Shown: positions 12,383 through 24,349 of the stretch, one piece after another
Position numbering within the stretch: the first letter of the stretch is position 1
How the letters are laid out: the number at the start of each line of letters is the position of its first letter
DNA from: Membranipora membranacea
Lineage: Eukaryota > Bryozoa > Gymnolaemata > Cheilostomatida > Membraniporidae
DNA length: 64,000 bases
Reading direction: 5' to 3'
Assembly: GCA_914767715.1 (NCBI GenBank)
Contig: OU612065.1
Location: 4,464,001 to 4,528,000 of the forward strand
Notes under the pieces: generated by a model
Databases searched by the model: none
Told to the model about the DNA's origin: nothing
Seen by the model: only the letters and a program-made list of their open reading frames with translations
Position numbers and translations under genes: made by a program

Positions 12383-13779
12383 AAAAACGCATATACAATT
12401 GATCCCAAATAATTTTATGTTTGTATTTTGTATTTAGTATTAAAATATCAGACTGAGGTGAATTACACTTACCATCAACACACATGGGCCCCTGCCTCTA
12501 CAGCATTGTTCTCAAATACAGTAAGGCATTGTTATACTGCCTATATCGTTGAAAATCCATTGTCAACTCAAGGGCGGGCAATCAAACATTGCCCAAAACC
12601 CAGGTTTTGGAGTAGACCTGTGAGAAAAACCATTTATTTATAGTAAAAGAAGTTTGAGAGACTGGGTAGGCTTTGGGGGGGGGGGGGGGGTGGGTGAGGG
12701 GATCACCCCAACCAGCCAGCCTGCCCAGGCTACTTTCTTGCCAGTGGTCTGCATATATGACAAGTTGGTAGACCAAGAAATCAGGAGGTCTCAGCGGAAA
12801 AACTCCCGACCCGGAGTACCACTCTGCGCATCCTGCAGTGAAGGTGCAAAACGAGAGCGTTCATATTATGAAATGCATAATTTTACCTGATTTTACAAAT
12901 TATATTGTTGCACTTTATCCGAACAAGGAGAGATGGTATGTTAATAGGCAATTTTATCCAGGTATATGTACCGTGGGGGTAGGAAAACATAGTTTTTCTT
13001 GCAACAAGAAGCTTAAAAAGTCTTCTGGGTGAAGGAAGCTGAAAAAAGGGAGGAAAAGGGGAGATAGGGAGGAGGTGGAAAATACCCCTAAAAACTGGGA
13101 GGCTCCCTACCAAAAAGGGAGACTTGTCAGGTATGGTGGTCTGGAAAGTGGATTATATTATGAATTGACTATAATAATTATTATTACAATAATAATAATA
13201 AACACTACCCACTTCCCAAGAATTTGATGATTGATAGGGATCCAGCTCTTCTATGGTCATCATTCAAGTTATTGGTCTAGTAGATCCCCACACACAGGGA
13301 CAATGAATCAAATGGGGCCAATGCTGTGTCAGAAAACAGACTATACATAAATATTTTTGGAATTTTGGAATGAACGTCAATTTTTTTTAGTATTTTCTTT
13401 AATAAATTATGTAGCAATGCTACTAAACACTATACGGGAGCTTGAAGTCCAAGCCCCTCAGAACTTATCATTTATTGTAATAGAATATAGTTTATTGCGA
13501 CCTTGACATATACTTTCCGGTCCATTAAGTTCATTTTCCAAAACTTGTGAATAATTTTTTTCTCTAGTCAATTTGGCCAACCAGTTCTTTGTTGTAGAGC
13601 AGAGTAGAACCTGCAAAATGCACATAAATCTGCAAAAATGAGAGGTTCATAAGTCTAGATGATATTAATAACCCTTCCTATTTAATATCATTGATATTAC
13701 ATGCCAATATTTCGTTTTTGAAATTCATTGTTGTCCAATATGATGATAATTGAATGACAATGAAGACTTGTCACTGTGT
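12383..13779. other. Noncoding gap with simple repeats
   Basis: No exon supported. It includes a run of 16 G at 12675-12690 followed by more G-rich sequence, an A-, AT- and ATA-rich tract around 13160-13200, and G/A-rich sequence near 13030-13110. The short open frames here follow these low-complexity tracts. Confidence 0.55.
12675..12690. repeat. Homopolymer G run of 16
   Basis: Sixteen consecutive G residues, then TGGGTGAGGGG. The G-rich strand has several closely spaced G tracts and could fold as a quadruplex; this is inferred from the sequence only. Confidence 0.9.
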
Positions 13780-13806
13780 TTACCTTACCTTACCTTACCT
13801 TACCTT
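13780..13806. repeat. (TTACC)5 microsatellite
   Basis: Five tandem TTACC units ending TTCAAC. Its location downstream of the reverse transcriptase relic suggests it is the 3' tail of that element. Confidence 0.9.
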
Positions 13807-14084
13807 CAACTTAATCCAAACCGTCCACATCACAGGCACATTTGGATAAATATACCTTCAGTGTGTTCGGAGGGGTATTGCATACTGGTATTTCACGTGA
13901 TTAATTTACAGAAAAAATGTTAAAAATACACCAATAATTGAACATCAATAAATTGCCTGCCCAGTTATGAAGAGAAAGGATTTATAGTAAACAAGTTGAC
14001 CATAGTTAATCGATGTGTATCGGCATGTACTTGATATGTACATGTAATGCTAATATGTTAGTTAATTGTTAGAAGGTTGTCAGG

Positions 14085-15026
14085 TTAATTTGGAGGAAAA
14101 TATACCTTTACCTCTGGCCTCATTCTATTATAGTAGCTATGTGACCATGCATCACAACTATGCTGCCAACTAATTGTTTTACCTCTGGTGTCGTGGGTAG
14201 ATGAAACAAAGCGTAAATAGGTATTCAATTTTATGTCGAACAGTCCTCCTTCCACTTTTCTAAGAAATGTAATATCTATTGCTTCTCTCCTGTCAGACAA
14301 AAGGGGAATAGCATGGTTAGTCATACATTCAGTTACGCTGTCAGTTTTATTTCAATGATAGATCCATTTTACTGCATTTCTCTGAACTTTTTCCAAGCTA
14401 TTATTCAGACCAATGTTATGTGGCGACCACACCTGACATGCATATTCTAAGATGGGTTTAACCATGGTTTTGTAAGCTAGTAGTTTGGTTTTAACCGGGG
14501 CCTCTTTGAGTCCTCGTTTTATGAGACCGAGTGAACGATTCGCCTTCTTTACTACATTTGATATATGTGCATTCCATTTCAGGTTGGAATGGATGGTCAC
14601 ACCAAGGTACTTGACAGAGTCTGAGTGCGGTATGACATTGTCACCAAGCTTCAGACTTATATCTGGCTGATCACTTCCTACTTTCACATGTACACATTTC
14701 TTATGGTTGAAAATCATACCCCATTTATCAGCCCAACTTTTCAATTCATTTATATCCTCTTGAAGAGATTTAGCATCAGTTATGACTTCTGAACATAAGA
14801 TGGTGTCATCTGCATATAACCTGCAGTCAGAGTTTTGGATTGACTGTGAGATGTCATTAACGTATATCAGAAACAAAAGTGGTCCTAAGACCGATCCCTG
14901 TGGAACACCAGATGAAGCATGAAATATACTAGATTTATTGCCATTAACGTTAACAGTACATGTCCTATCAGTCAGCCAGCTTTCAATCCATTCAATGCAT
15001 TTACTATCAAAGTTATAATGTTTCAA
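14085..15026 (-). pseudogene. Reverse transcriptase fragment with one in-frame stop
   Basis: The frame begins in the thumb-proximal palm with YNFDSKCIEWIESWLTDR, then SSGVPQGSVLGPLLFLIY, the catalytic block RLYADDTILC, DKWGMIFNHKKC, VKYLGVTIHSNLKWNAHI and ILEYACQVWSPH, all in the order expected for a LINE reverse transcriptase. A single TGA at 14352-14354 interrupts the frame after AVKWIYH; the same frame then continues through NKTDSVTECMTNH and LLSDRREAIDI to the usual tyrosine/asparagine-rich C-terminus (SYYNRM) and stops at 14085. No frameshift is needed. The N-terminal endonuclease and the first reverse transcriptase blocks are missing, so this copy cannot be autonomous. Confidence 0.9.
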
Positions 15027-15227
15027 ATGTGTTTGTTTGTTACCTGCTTTGTTGAGGGGGTTTAAGCAAAGAACTCCCTCTCAGTTCATTATTTTTTGGC
15101 ATAGTATGTGAAGCTTAGTGTGTGTATGCAGGAAAGTCGTGGTCAACTACCCCTCTCCTAAACAAGAGAGAGGTGTTTGACCAGTCATTGGCAATGTGTG
15201 CTGCATGCTTGTAAATCAAGATGCCTA

Positions 15228-15353
15228 TGACCCGTACATGGGCCTCTGGGACTTACCTGCCTTTACTTTGCCAAGGTCCAGTTTTGGGGCTGGTTGATAC
15301 TGGGCATTGGCAAAGTTAAGGCAAGTAAGTCCCATGGGTCCATAGTATGGCTG
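15228..15353. repeat. Imperfect fold-back repeat
   Basis: The arm 15247-15273 (starting TGGGACTTACCTGCC) is nearly the reverse complement of 15308-15334 (ending GGCAAGTAAGTCCCA), with about three mismatches over 27 bp. Weaker pairing extends outward to about 15228 and 15353. The loop is about 34 bp. It may be a small fold-back element; no target duplication is evident. Confidence 0.65.
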
Positions 15354-16122
15354 TAAGGGGCACTGAATCAAATTCTGGTTCAGTCTGTATTATGGGCCGC
15401 ACTGATGCCTAACAATATACACATGCAAAGTGTGCGTTATCCTGTTTCGTGGTAGGGGGTTGTTGATACTGGTATAATGTTATGTATAGTATTAAGCCCC
15501 TGGAATGGAACAGATAATGCTCCTTGAGTTGATTCCTGACATCCACCTTTGAATATGAGGTGTCTATGGTTTGATGGGTATTTGAGTTTAGTTGTTCGCA
15601 TTTAGCATAAGTAATAAACACAAGACACAAGTATTTATTAACCAACAATGTTAAACGATTTGTTGTATCATGCCCTCTGATGCTAACAAAAGTAGTTTTG
15701 TAAGTATGTGTAACATTGTCATACAAACAACGCGGATATAGCCACTGCATGTCTGTGGATATCTAGTAGGCCTTGGGTAATGTTTGTATTGGCCTGAGAA
15801 AAGAGCTTATCACACAAGTTGCCGATTTGGAGGTAGCTGGTATCGGAGGGATCAACTCTTTTCTTTAATAGTCCGAAATGAACTTGGGGCAAAACTCAGA
15901 ATTTTTCTTAGGAATAACAACTGCACCGGTTTAGTTCCAATAAAATGGAGCAACTGAAGGAAATTTTGGAGCATCTTGTATCTATTCACCAGGTCTAAAG
16001 AGCTAAGAATCCAAATCATAGTTTGCTCAACATGAAAACATTCCCATTACATCACATGATTTTGTTCCCAAGATTCTACTTATAATCTGATCATTATATA
16101 TTGTTCCTCGTTTAGCTCTGGC
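15354..16122. other. Noncoding sequence upstream of SAAL1
   Basis: No exon supported. An acceptor-like TTGTTCCTCGTTTAG ends eight bases before the SAAL1 start codon, so a noncoding 5' exon may lie further upstream in this stretch. One 113-codon open frame on the minus strand (15409-15750) has no recognisable features. Confidence 0.5.
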
Positions 16123-19100
16123 ATGTCTGGGTCAGCAAGTGCTGAGCATAGTGATGGTGATGATAGTCCGGCTCAGATGGGCTCACTTGGGGGAGAAAGC
16201 CCAGCACCTGCTCGGAATCCCTCTCCTCCCAGAGAATTAATAGGTCTGAATGACAGCATAGGATCAACAGCTTTTAGCCAACACTGGCTTTTCAGCACAC
16301 TCATGAAATTGATAGAGGTTTGAAGTTATTTATTCAGATTGATGTTAATACCTTAATTCCTATACCGTGACAGAAATAGATATAAACTGAGTTCTCTGTT
16401 ATCTGTTTGATGGTGTCATGACATAAGATTGGAAATGCAAGTAATACTTTATTTAATGTACGTATAATCATTGTATAGGACACTGATGATCACATCATAG
16501 ATGATGCTGGTATGAATTTTTAGGTAATAGAAAGACCAAAGGCTGACCATACTAAGCATGATGAAACAGCTAAATCGGCACAAAAGAATTGCGAAGAGAA
16601 AAAAGAGGAAGGTAACTTGTTCTGGCAAAATTTTGGGCTTTTACAGCTTAATCATAAACTTTGATTACTGTCATCAAAGAAGGCTCCAATTTTTCTATGC
16701 AAATATCCTTTACCGCTTGCCAACCATTTTGATCACATCATTATTCCGATTGCGGACTAACTGACTAGCTGACCACGATGTTTGGTTAATTACTGTTGCA
16801 ATGATTTGTTTTCTATAGGCCCAGCAGACAGCTCCGACTCTGACACAGTGATGTGCTCTTCAGAGGTGCAGCCTTTTACCTCCTACCAGCAAACACCTAA
16901 CAGTGCTGGAGAATCAAGATCGGTGTCTTCCACAACCACAAGCGAGTCGGGACTAGGTGTGTGTATATCGGTCACCTTAGAACTTGATTGCGTAACTAAT
17001 TGGTCAATGGCGTTAGAATCTAGAAAGTACTCTGATAATCAGTTGAAGTTTATCTAGTGAAACTAATGCAAGTGACTTCCCATGCACAAACTAGCGTGTA
17101 ACAAATTTGAAACTAAAGCTGCGTTCATACTTTTCCACTTTGAAGCGTCTACAGAGTCATCCTCGGCTACAGACACGATATCGAGTGGCGGTCAGCATAT
17201 TATAAATATCAGCGATGAGTTACAGGATGAGCTGTGTCAGCTCTGGGATATGAGCTCAGATAGTGATGTAGCTAAACTTCTCCAAGAATATAAGGCAGTG
17301 GATATTCTTACTGAAGTTATATCCAAATCTGACGCCCCAAGAGCAACAGTGAGTTTGGCCGATGTTATGTCCAGGACAGTAAACATATTGAGTCCGTTGA
17401 TATCATACAGAAATAAAGAACAAGACCAAACATTATTGGGGAGATTTACAACGTGTGAAAGTTGAATCGATCACACCATAAATATAAGAATAATTGATTG
17501 ATGGTTAATGATTGTTGATGGTCACTTTGCAATAACTTATTCTGAATATTGCCCTCCTAAGCTTTAGCTTATGTTCTGCAGTAATCTTGCTTGTTGTTGC
17601 AGGAGATCGCAGTGGGGATCCTGGGAAACATGGCCTGCACAGAGAGTGTTTGTGACAGCATGGCAGACAGCCCTGCACTTGTGTAAGTGTTTTTTACTTG
17701 GAAGTGCGATAGGAGGTTAAACCACAATGGTAAATTCCTCATGGAAATACTTGGCCCAGCTCTATCATGTATCACTGTTGATTGTGTTTGCTGTCTAAGT
17801 GTCACCAAGCAAGCGATCAATCAGTAGCAACCATCTGCGCACTAGTTCTGTCCATGGAATTCTGTTTCTGTAACAACTGCAAATGTAAGATTGGTTTCAA
17901 TGTTACACAACATAACAGTGACTTACAAGCAGAACCATATTTTTTAAAATAGCATCTTTACATTTCAGAAATTTGTCATTGTGTTTGTTGTCAAACTCGG
18001 ATGCACCAACTCTTGTGGAGTCTACTAGGTTTCTCAATACAGTTCTGTCAAACAACAAATGTCAGGAGATGTGGGTCAATGCCTGGTCTTCTGATAATCA
18101 GTATAAAGACAGTTTGGTCTTCATGCTCCAAAGCTCAGTGAATAGTAAGTCTTGCACACTGGAATTGTCGAACCCTTGTAAAACAGAAAATTATTCAATT
18201 GGCTAATACTTCTAAGACTATATCGCCCAGGTCTAGCTTTGTAATCGGGATGGGTGATTTCATCCCCACAAACTAAGCTATCAAATCTATTGCAGCCCAG
18301 AATGGTACATTCATTCTCATTATAATTAGTTTATATATCAAAGACATGCATTTGACACTTTTGTAGAAGATTTATTGGGTAATGCAGCAATATTGTTAGA
18401 CCATTTGTTGGATATATCTGATGAACTCTGCAATTCCTGGTGTTCTGTCAGTCTACTAACTTCTATAGTGGAGGCTATCAAACAACACGGGTAAATCTCA
18501 TTCAGTTCAATAATGGAATTTGCATGCAACACTCCAGCAAAGCTTACTCAACATCTCTATACGTCTGTGTATTTTCTAACCTCTTTTGAAAATTCCAGCT
18601 GTTATCTCCACATGTTTGAAGTAGTTTTTTTATGGCAAACTTCACCCATACAGCTTCTCAGTATTATCTCCTCTTACTGTTTGTTATAACTAGGTTCAGT
18701 AATGATGAGGGTACATACAGTTTACTTCACTGTCTACAGCTGATGACCACTCAGGACTCGGGAGTGTCGGCTATAGTAGACCAGGTGGAGTCCGTCACGG
18801 ATATACTCATGGACTACCTGCTCAAAATATGTGAAGATGAAATCGTCAATCTAGAAGGTTTGACTTACTAAAGACTATCATCTCTCAAACTTAATACACC
18901 GATAATATTATGTGAAATTTGTATTCTTGAAAATAAATAAGAATGTTTGAAAGATTCAGACATACATTAAAAAGCCATTTAATCCTTATGTGTAGATCAT
19001 AAATCCGGAGGAGTGGCTTCAGTGATCTCAGTTATTAATATAGCTCTTTCATCATCACCTGCTGGTTATAGTCTACTCTTCTCAAGTGAGTCAAAATATA

Positions 19101-20252
19101 TATACTAATACTATCTAATAATATATAAGTCCTTTCTTGTATGCATTTTTACCACCTTGAGCATTCATAATGGTAGACAAAAAAAAAATGGTGTTGGAAC
19201 CCATTGGTTAAATGCCAAGTGTCGGTACAAGCCTGACCTATTTCTTCCAAAGTCAAAACCTATCAATTTTCTGTTTCACTCAGTAGTCTGTACAGTCATC
19301 CCTTGTTTCTCTTCAAACCCCAAACTATAGAGAAATTCATGGCGGCCCTATTGAAACACCATCCCCTCTTTTGGGGTGGTATCTGCGCCTGTTGTAAGTC
19401 TTTACCCTTCTTATTTCACTATGATAAAATCATCATGTGATAAAATCACAATGACATGGTTTTTCTACCAGGCGGGAAGTGTATAAGATGTATACTAAAA
19501 GTTGTGTTTGCCTGTGATAAGGAGGTCATTATACTGGGTACTCCAGTTCGTGGCTCACCCTCTCAGAATAAAGCTCTGAGTAAAGGCAACAGCACTCTTA
19601 TCAAAGCTCTAAAAGACGTGCTATATCTTCTCATCAGCGACATGGTCTCCATAATGAATGATGAGGTAGGACATCACATGTGAAATATTTTGTATTACCA
19701 ACTAGAGGATTGCAGAGTCAAACTCACACCTGTTCAACTCTTAGCTCTATATGATATCATGGTTCTGCTATGCAGTTGTTTCCAGATGTGGAGTGTGGGA
19801 AGTGACTGGTAGTATTTAGTTCTTATGACTTTGGAATAATATTGTCTTGAGACAGTGGTGCTCACGTAGTTCAAACGATTTGATGCTAAAGGCCTTATAT
19901 TACTGGAATTGCAAATAGTATAAAGCCAGTATCTATTCAAAATCGCTTGATCACTTTGAATATTGAATGTATATTTTATTAGCAGTTTTTATAAAATTGC
20001 TTGTAGGAAGCAGACCTGTCCCAGTCCGAGGAGAAGGAAGAAGATAGATCAGAGAGGATAACTCCAGCTATACTAAAATACATGAATAGTGACTGTGAGA
20101 GGCCGAGGTTACAGAGTCTGATAACTCTAATACTGTCTCATGATGGTCACAAGGTCATGTCTAGTATACTCAATCTGTGTGAGAAATATAAACTAGAGAG
20201 ACTGGAGAATATGATTCTGGATAGTGCCAGTAATAATGGAACTACTGATTGA
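16123..20252 (+). CDS. SAAL1: Serum amyloid A-like 1 (SAAL1), armadillo-like protein, 11 exons
   Basis: A poorly characterised, widely conserved animal protein predicted to be an alpha-helical ARM-like repeat. Exons: 16123-16317, 16524-16611, 16819-16956, 17146-17348, 17603-17682, 17969-18144, 18367-18490, 18694-18857, 18996-19085, 19472-19665, 20007-20252. Joined, they give 565 residues; human SAAL1 has about 474. Family landmarks are the N-terminal DSIGSTAFSQHWLFSTLMKL (about 44-63), DELQDELCQLWDMSSDSDVA (about 164-183), GILGNMAC in exon 5, DAPTLVESTRFLNTVLS in exon 6, and LLHCLQLMTTQDSGVSAIV in exon 8. The extra length is mainly an acidic, Ser/Thr-rich, probably disordered insert coded by exons 2, 3 and the start of 4 (about 66-160). 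The donors of exons 1 and 8 are GTTTGA, weaker than the usual GTAAG or GTGAG. The start is the first ATG of exon 1. An AATAAA lies at 20799-20804. Confidence 0.93.
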
Positions 20253-21093
20253 TGTCTTCTGTCGGCTAACTTCACACCGTCACAAGCACTTTACAAAGTC
20301 AGTCTCCGTTCGTCTGTATTTTATATAAAGACAAATCCAGGGAAGACTAAGCGAAACAGGGATCTAATATCTGCTCAGTAAATGTCTTGCTATGCAACAT
20401 TCCCTCATCTGCAGGATTAGGAGCGATGCTCTAATTTGCTCAGTTCGTCTAATGTGCTCATTTTTCATACCAGATATGTACATATCAGAAACCGGGTGAT
20501 TGTTAGTAAGTAGTAATGAAGTCTTAATTTGACAAAACGTATGCTATATGATAGATATATGTATTCTGATGTATAACCTATTTGTATAGTTAACCACTGC
20601 TAGACCTGTTAGTTCTGTACAGTTGCAGTAGTGCAACATTGTAAATATATTTCACATTTAGTTCCAGAAAAATTAATTTTTTTTACACTCTTGTAATGAT
20701 CACTGTTGATACATACGTATGATGACCAATTTCAAATACTAAATGATTTTATAATCATCATTTGTACATAATATGTCACATAGTCACTTTTTCTCATAAA
20801 TAAATGGTACAGTGGTTGTGGAACAATGTGTTACAATGTGAACAATATTGTTAGGATTTATAACGCAATCGTTTAAAACAGCAAGGTTATGTAGTTCACA
20901 GTGGATGATGTATGTCTGATATCCTACTGTGCGTAATCATGGTGGGTGTATATGTATTTTCATCCATTAATGATTTTCTCTTCCTTTTGTAATATAAATA
21001 TTCTTAGATACTGAAATTATGCGGAAAGGAAATTACTTTTGAACAGTAGACATTGTTTTGGCAGCATTATGTCCATCACTGCACTATAACTCC
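20253..21093. other. SAAL1 3' UTR and spacer to the cysteine-rich gene
   Basis: 841 bp without an exon. AATAAA at 20799-20804 is a good candidate for the SAAL1 polyadenylation signal, about 550 bp after its stop. The 290 bp that remain must hold the promoter of the next gene on the same strand. Confidence 0.6.
20799..20804 (+). terminator. Candidate polyadenylation signal of SAAL1
   Basis: AATAAA in the context CATAAATAAATGG, followed within 50 bp by GTGTT/TGTG sequence that could act as the downstream element. Confidence 0.5.
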
Positions 21094-23321
21094 ATGCTTT
21101 ACTCGTTCATCATGTGGTTAGTCAGCAGTTTTTACTTCCATTACCATCTACTGTTCCTTCACAGCTTATCTATTCAGCGCAAGTCAGCGTCAGGAGAGGA
21201 TAACAACACCACTAGCACTGAGACAACTCACAATCATGGTGATGTCGTTGCACTCACTCCTAATCACACAGAGACTAGAGACCCGACCTCATGTGTAAAT
21301 TTTGACAGCTGCCAAGTCCCACATTCTCTGTGTGTTAGGTAAGTGTATCGCTGTCTGTTTGATTTGTGTAATTCTGTACATCCTGTATTACACATTGCCA
21401 CAGATGAGCATCACAATGAGCACATTGCAGCCATATCCATAAATATATTTCGACATAATTTTATTATGGCCGTATCTGGCTCTATTCCGACCATAGACAT
21501 GACATTAATAACCCTATGATTCTGACTAACTTGATCTTGGTATCCACGGAACATAATTTCCATTGCAGTGGCAGGTGTGATTGTGTACATGGATTGTATC
21601 CCCATTACAACGACACAAGTAAACGATGGCAGTGTCTAGATAACCCTCTGGGCAGTACATGTTGTGTATTGCCGTTTGAAGACGTGGAAAAGAAAACTCA
21701 ACCAAGTAAGTAACTGTTGGTTCTCATAGACACTCCTGTTTGCTCCTCTCTTATTCTCATATAATGCTTATGTTTGTTACAAAAAATGGAAGAATATAAA
21801 TCTCTTGGTAAACCAATGATAATCTGTAGTTCGGACCCAAGTTACATGTATATTTTTTGTAGTAACATACTCGGAGAATAGTCTGGTTCCACAACCACAG
21901 TTTTCTCATAATGCCAGTGTGAAAACATGCAAGGGTGGAAATCATATCTGTGAGTCTCGGCTCGGGAAACTCTCTTCTTGTGACACCACTGATTCACTGG
22001 CGGGATCCTGTGTGTGCCACTCCCATGATGGTATGTACATGCATTTTCTAATTGGAGTTGCTCCCCCTTCGCCTTCACATTCAACGGTTGACATAAGACT
22101 CGGAGTTTTAGTAGCATTTATGCCTGTGCGATTTTCAGTGAAATTGCTGCACACTTTGCAATCCTGACGAATTTTTGCCATCATCTAGGCATGAATGCAT
22201 GGAGAGGTGATGTCGGTCATCCAATGAACGAAGAGGGAGTTCATTGAGTCATCAATATTAAATCTTGAAATTATCAAAGTGATTGTTCTGTAGGGACAGG
22301 ACCTGGACATTTTGATGAAGAGAGACAGCTGTGTTCGTTTTGTGGACGTGGGGAGTACATTAATGGAAGTTGTCAGACTCTACTAAATATGTCCTGTAGT
22401 AAGGTATCCGATCATTGTACATCTGTACTAGGGTATGACTGTCTGTATACAGACCATTGTAGCTGTGCTTCAGGTTATACATATGACTGTGTCACTAAGA
22501 GGTGTGCGCGTCGAGACAGCACAGAGGAGTTAGTCATCTGTCCTCACACAGTAGGGGACCGTGTTATAGGTGAGTAGAAGGGTGTGATATATTCTCAAGA
22601 TTTGTGCTGATATCAGAAAAAATACCAGAACGGCACTTCTCCGGCGGTACCTGTAACTCACTTAGATCTACCCGTTTCGATGATGACCTATCGTAACATT
22701 CTTGGTGCACAAAATATTGTAATTGAAACCCCATCCCTATCAAAATTAAGCTTCCTGCGAAATTGAGTGCCTGATTCCCCTGAGGTATTGGGTCACTCGA
22801 CCACTGGATCCGCACAACCTACAGAGTGCCTGTAGATTGAATGATATAATAATAATAATTAAGTTGGACATTTAGGAATTATGTTCTCCTTGCGCTTATA
22901 AGCACAACTTCTGGCATTGTTTGTTTTGCAGCTATTAAAATCTTATAAAACATGTTGGACATCATGGTTTGTTTCATCTCAATATGGGGTTTTTATAGTT
23001 TTGGTGTGTATAATGAAGTATTTGTGATTGCAAGGTTCAGTATCATGTACAAAGAAGTCGGGATGTTGGAGAGTGCGTGGAAGTCGGGGAATCACTGCAG
23101 GTTGTGTGGATTTAATCACCACTTTACTACCCAGTGAGTGTGGTTTGGCCTGCAAACTAGAATACCAGGGCTATGGTACATGTGAGGTTACCCGAGGAGT
23201 AGTTGTATGTTATTCATGCCATCCAGGTGCGGCTCTTTGCCCAGAAGCAAACTCTATATTAATGATGTCCTCTATTTCAGTGTTATATTTTATGATAAGA
23301 CATCTTCGATCACAGCATTGA
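21094..23321 (+). CDS. Secreted or membrane-anchored cysteine-rich protein, EB/EGF-like modules, 5 exons
   Basis: I do not recognise this gene. Exons: 21094-21338, 21569-21705, 21863-22030, 22294-22569, 23035-23321, phases 2-1-1-1, giving 370 residues. The start MLYSFIMWLVSSFYFHYHLL is strongly hydrophobic and fits a signal peptide or anchor. An acidic Thr/Asn-rich linker with N-glycosylation sequons (NNTT, NHT) follows. The rest is a string of cysteine-rich units with spacing like EB or EGF modules, for example SCQVPHSLCVSGRCDCVHG across the exon 1/2 joint, CVCHSHD ending exon 3, and HCSCASGYTYDCVTKRC in exon 4. Exon 5 ends in SILMMSSISVLYFMI then a basic RHLRSQH, which could be a GPI signal or short membrane anchor. 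The exon 5 acceptor has a poor pyrimidine tract, and a donor at 23226 could instead splice to a further exon, so the C-terminus is uncertain. Confidence 0.7.
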
Positions 23322-24349
23322 CATTGCTGTCTAATCCTTTCTCATAAAATGCGGAGGCCTCCTTATTTAGCTCTTACAGAGACTATGAGTTTATGTTTTC
23401 TTAACAGATGTCCTTTATTTCACATCTCAGTGACAATGTAGTTGGGTTGTGAATAATGCAAATACAACCCAACAACTACTCAGTGGTCTATATGATATCA
23501 TGTGATAAAAATATGTGTAATAACAATATAGAAATATACAGCAAAATTTCATTTTGTATGTACAAAAAATCAACAGTGATAGGAGAAAATGAGAGAGGGA
23601 GCAATGACTAAAATATCGCAGAATGATCGTCAGCAGGTAAGCAAGAGTATTCATAAGTCAACAAGGAACAATTATCATTGTAGTTCGTTCCGGGACTATC
23701 AACAGGGTAAATGAGACCAGTTTCAAAATCTGGACTCAACATAGGAGATTTCAAACCATTCAGAAAAAAGTGACAAAAATCATGCACAGCACCATAAATT
23801 ATCTAATTAATTGATACTTGATAGCTAAATCAGGGTAGAGGAATTGAAAATGTCTGATTATGATAATATGATGATTTGTAATACAATAAGAGAGTTGTCT
23901 TAATATCATAAAGGTAATCTTTAGCTTTGATAGCCTGGAAACGTGGAAAAAAAACAAAAAATATTTCCCTTTTGATTTTTGCTAAGGGGAGCAAAGCAGT
24001 AACTTCTGATATAAAAATGCTGCATCAATGTTGAACTGTCTCATATGAGGACAAAGAAACATTGAGAGGCAAGAGCAAAAAATTTACTCCTATCATCCAA
24101 TGATATGTACAGAGTATTCTTTTCTTCAGTTATACAATATATAATAAAAGTAAGGCATAACAGCTCACAATAACACATTATTATTGACTAGGCAGTGTGT
24201 CATAACTAACAACTCGACTAATGGTTCAAAACATCACAATAAGGGTAACCAAGTATGGGTAACTGGGAATCGTCCTCCCTCTAGCCTCATGAAGAGATGG
24301 CAACCATAATAGCTGTGAGAAGGTATCCAACTGACTGCTACTATCTTCC
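23322..24349. other. Tail-to-tail spacer between cysteine-rich gene and UNC5
   Basis: About 1 kb without a supported exon. TTTATT at 23414-23419 (AATAAA on minus) is a possible distant polyadenylation signal for UNC5, about 930 bp past its stop and only about 95 bp from the opposing stop codon. No canonical plus-strand AATAAA was seen close after 23321. Confidence 0.45.

Larger units (their letters stand above)
13780..15040 (-). mobile_element. 5'-truncated non-LTR retrotransposon (LINE) copy
   Basis: A minus-strand relic holding the C-terminal part of a reverse transcriptase and its 3' flank. The coding part runs from about 15040 to 14085; about 280 bp further downstream is a TTACC tandem repeat (13780-13806, GGTAA on the element strand) that I take as the simple-repeat tail. 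5' truncation with a microsatellite tail is typical of the CR1/L2-like LINE groups. No clear target-site duplication was found. The other LINE fragment (59402-60544) has a similar tail. Confidence 0.75.

Noticed and set aside
12654-12890. Plus-strand frame across the G run
   Set aside because: It exists only because the G run encodes poly-glycine; low-complexity artefact.
15409-15750. 113-codon open frame on the minus strand
   Set aside because: No recognisable domain, no splice context, and it lies in repeat-rich intergenic DNA; the composition looks like chance.
19085-19471. An extra SAAL1 exon in intron 9
   Set aside because: Exons 9 and 10 already join in phase, and the intervening sequence has no conserved segment.
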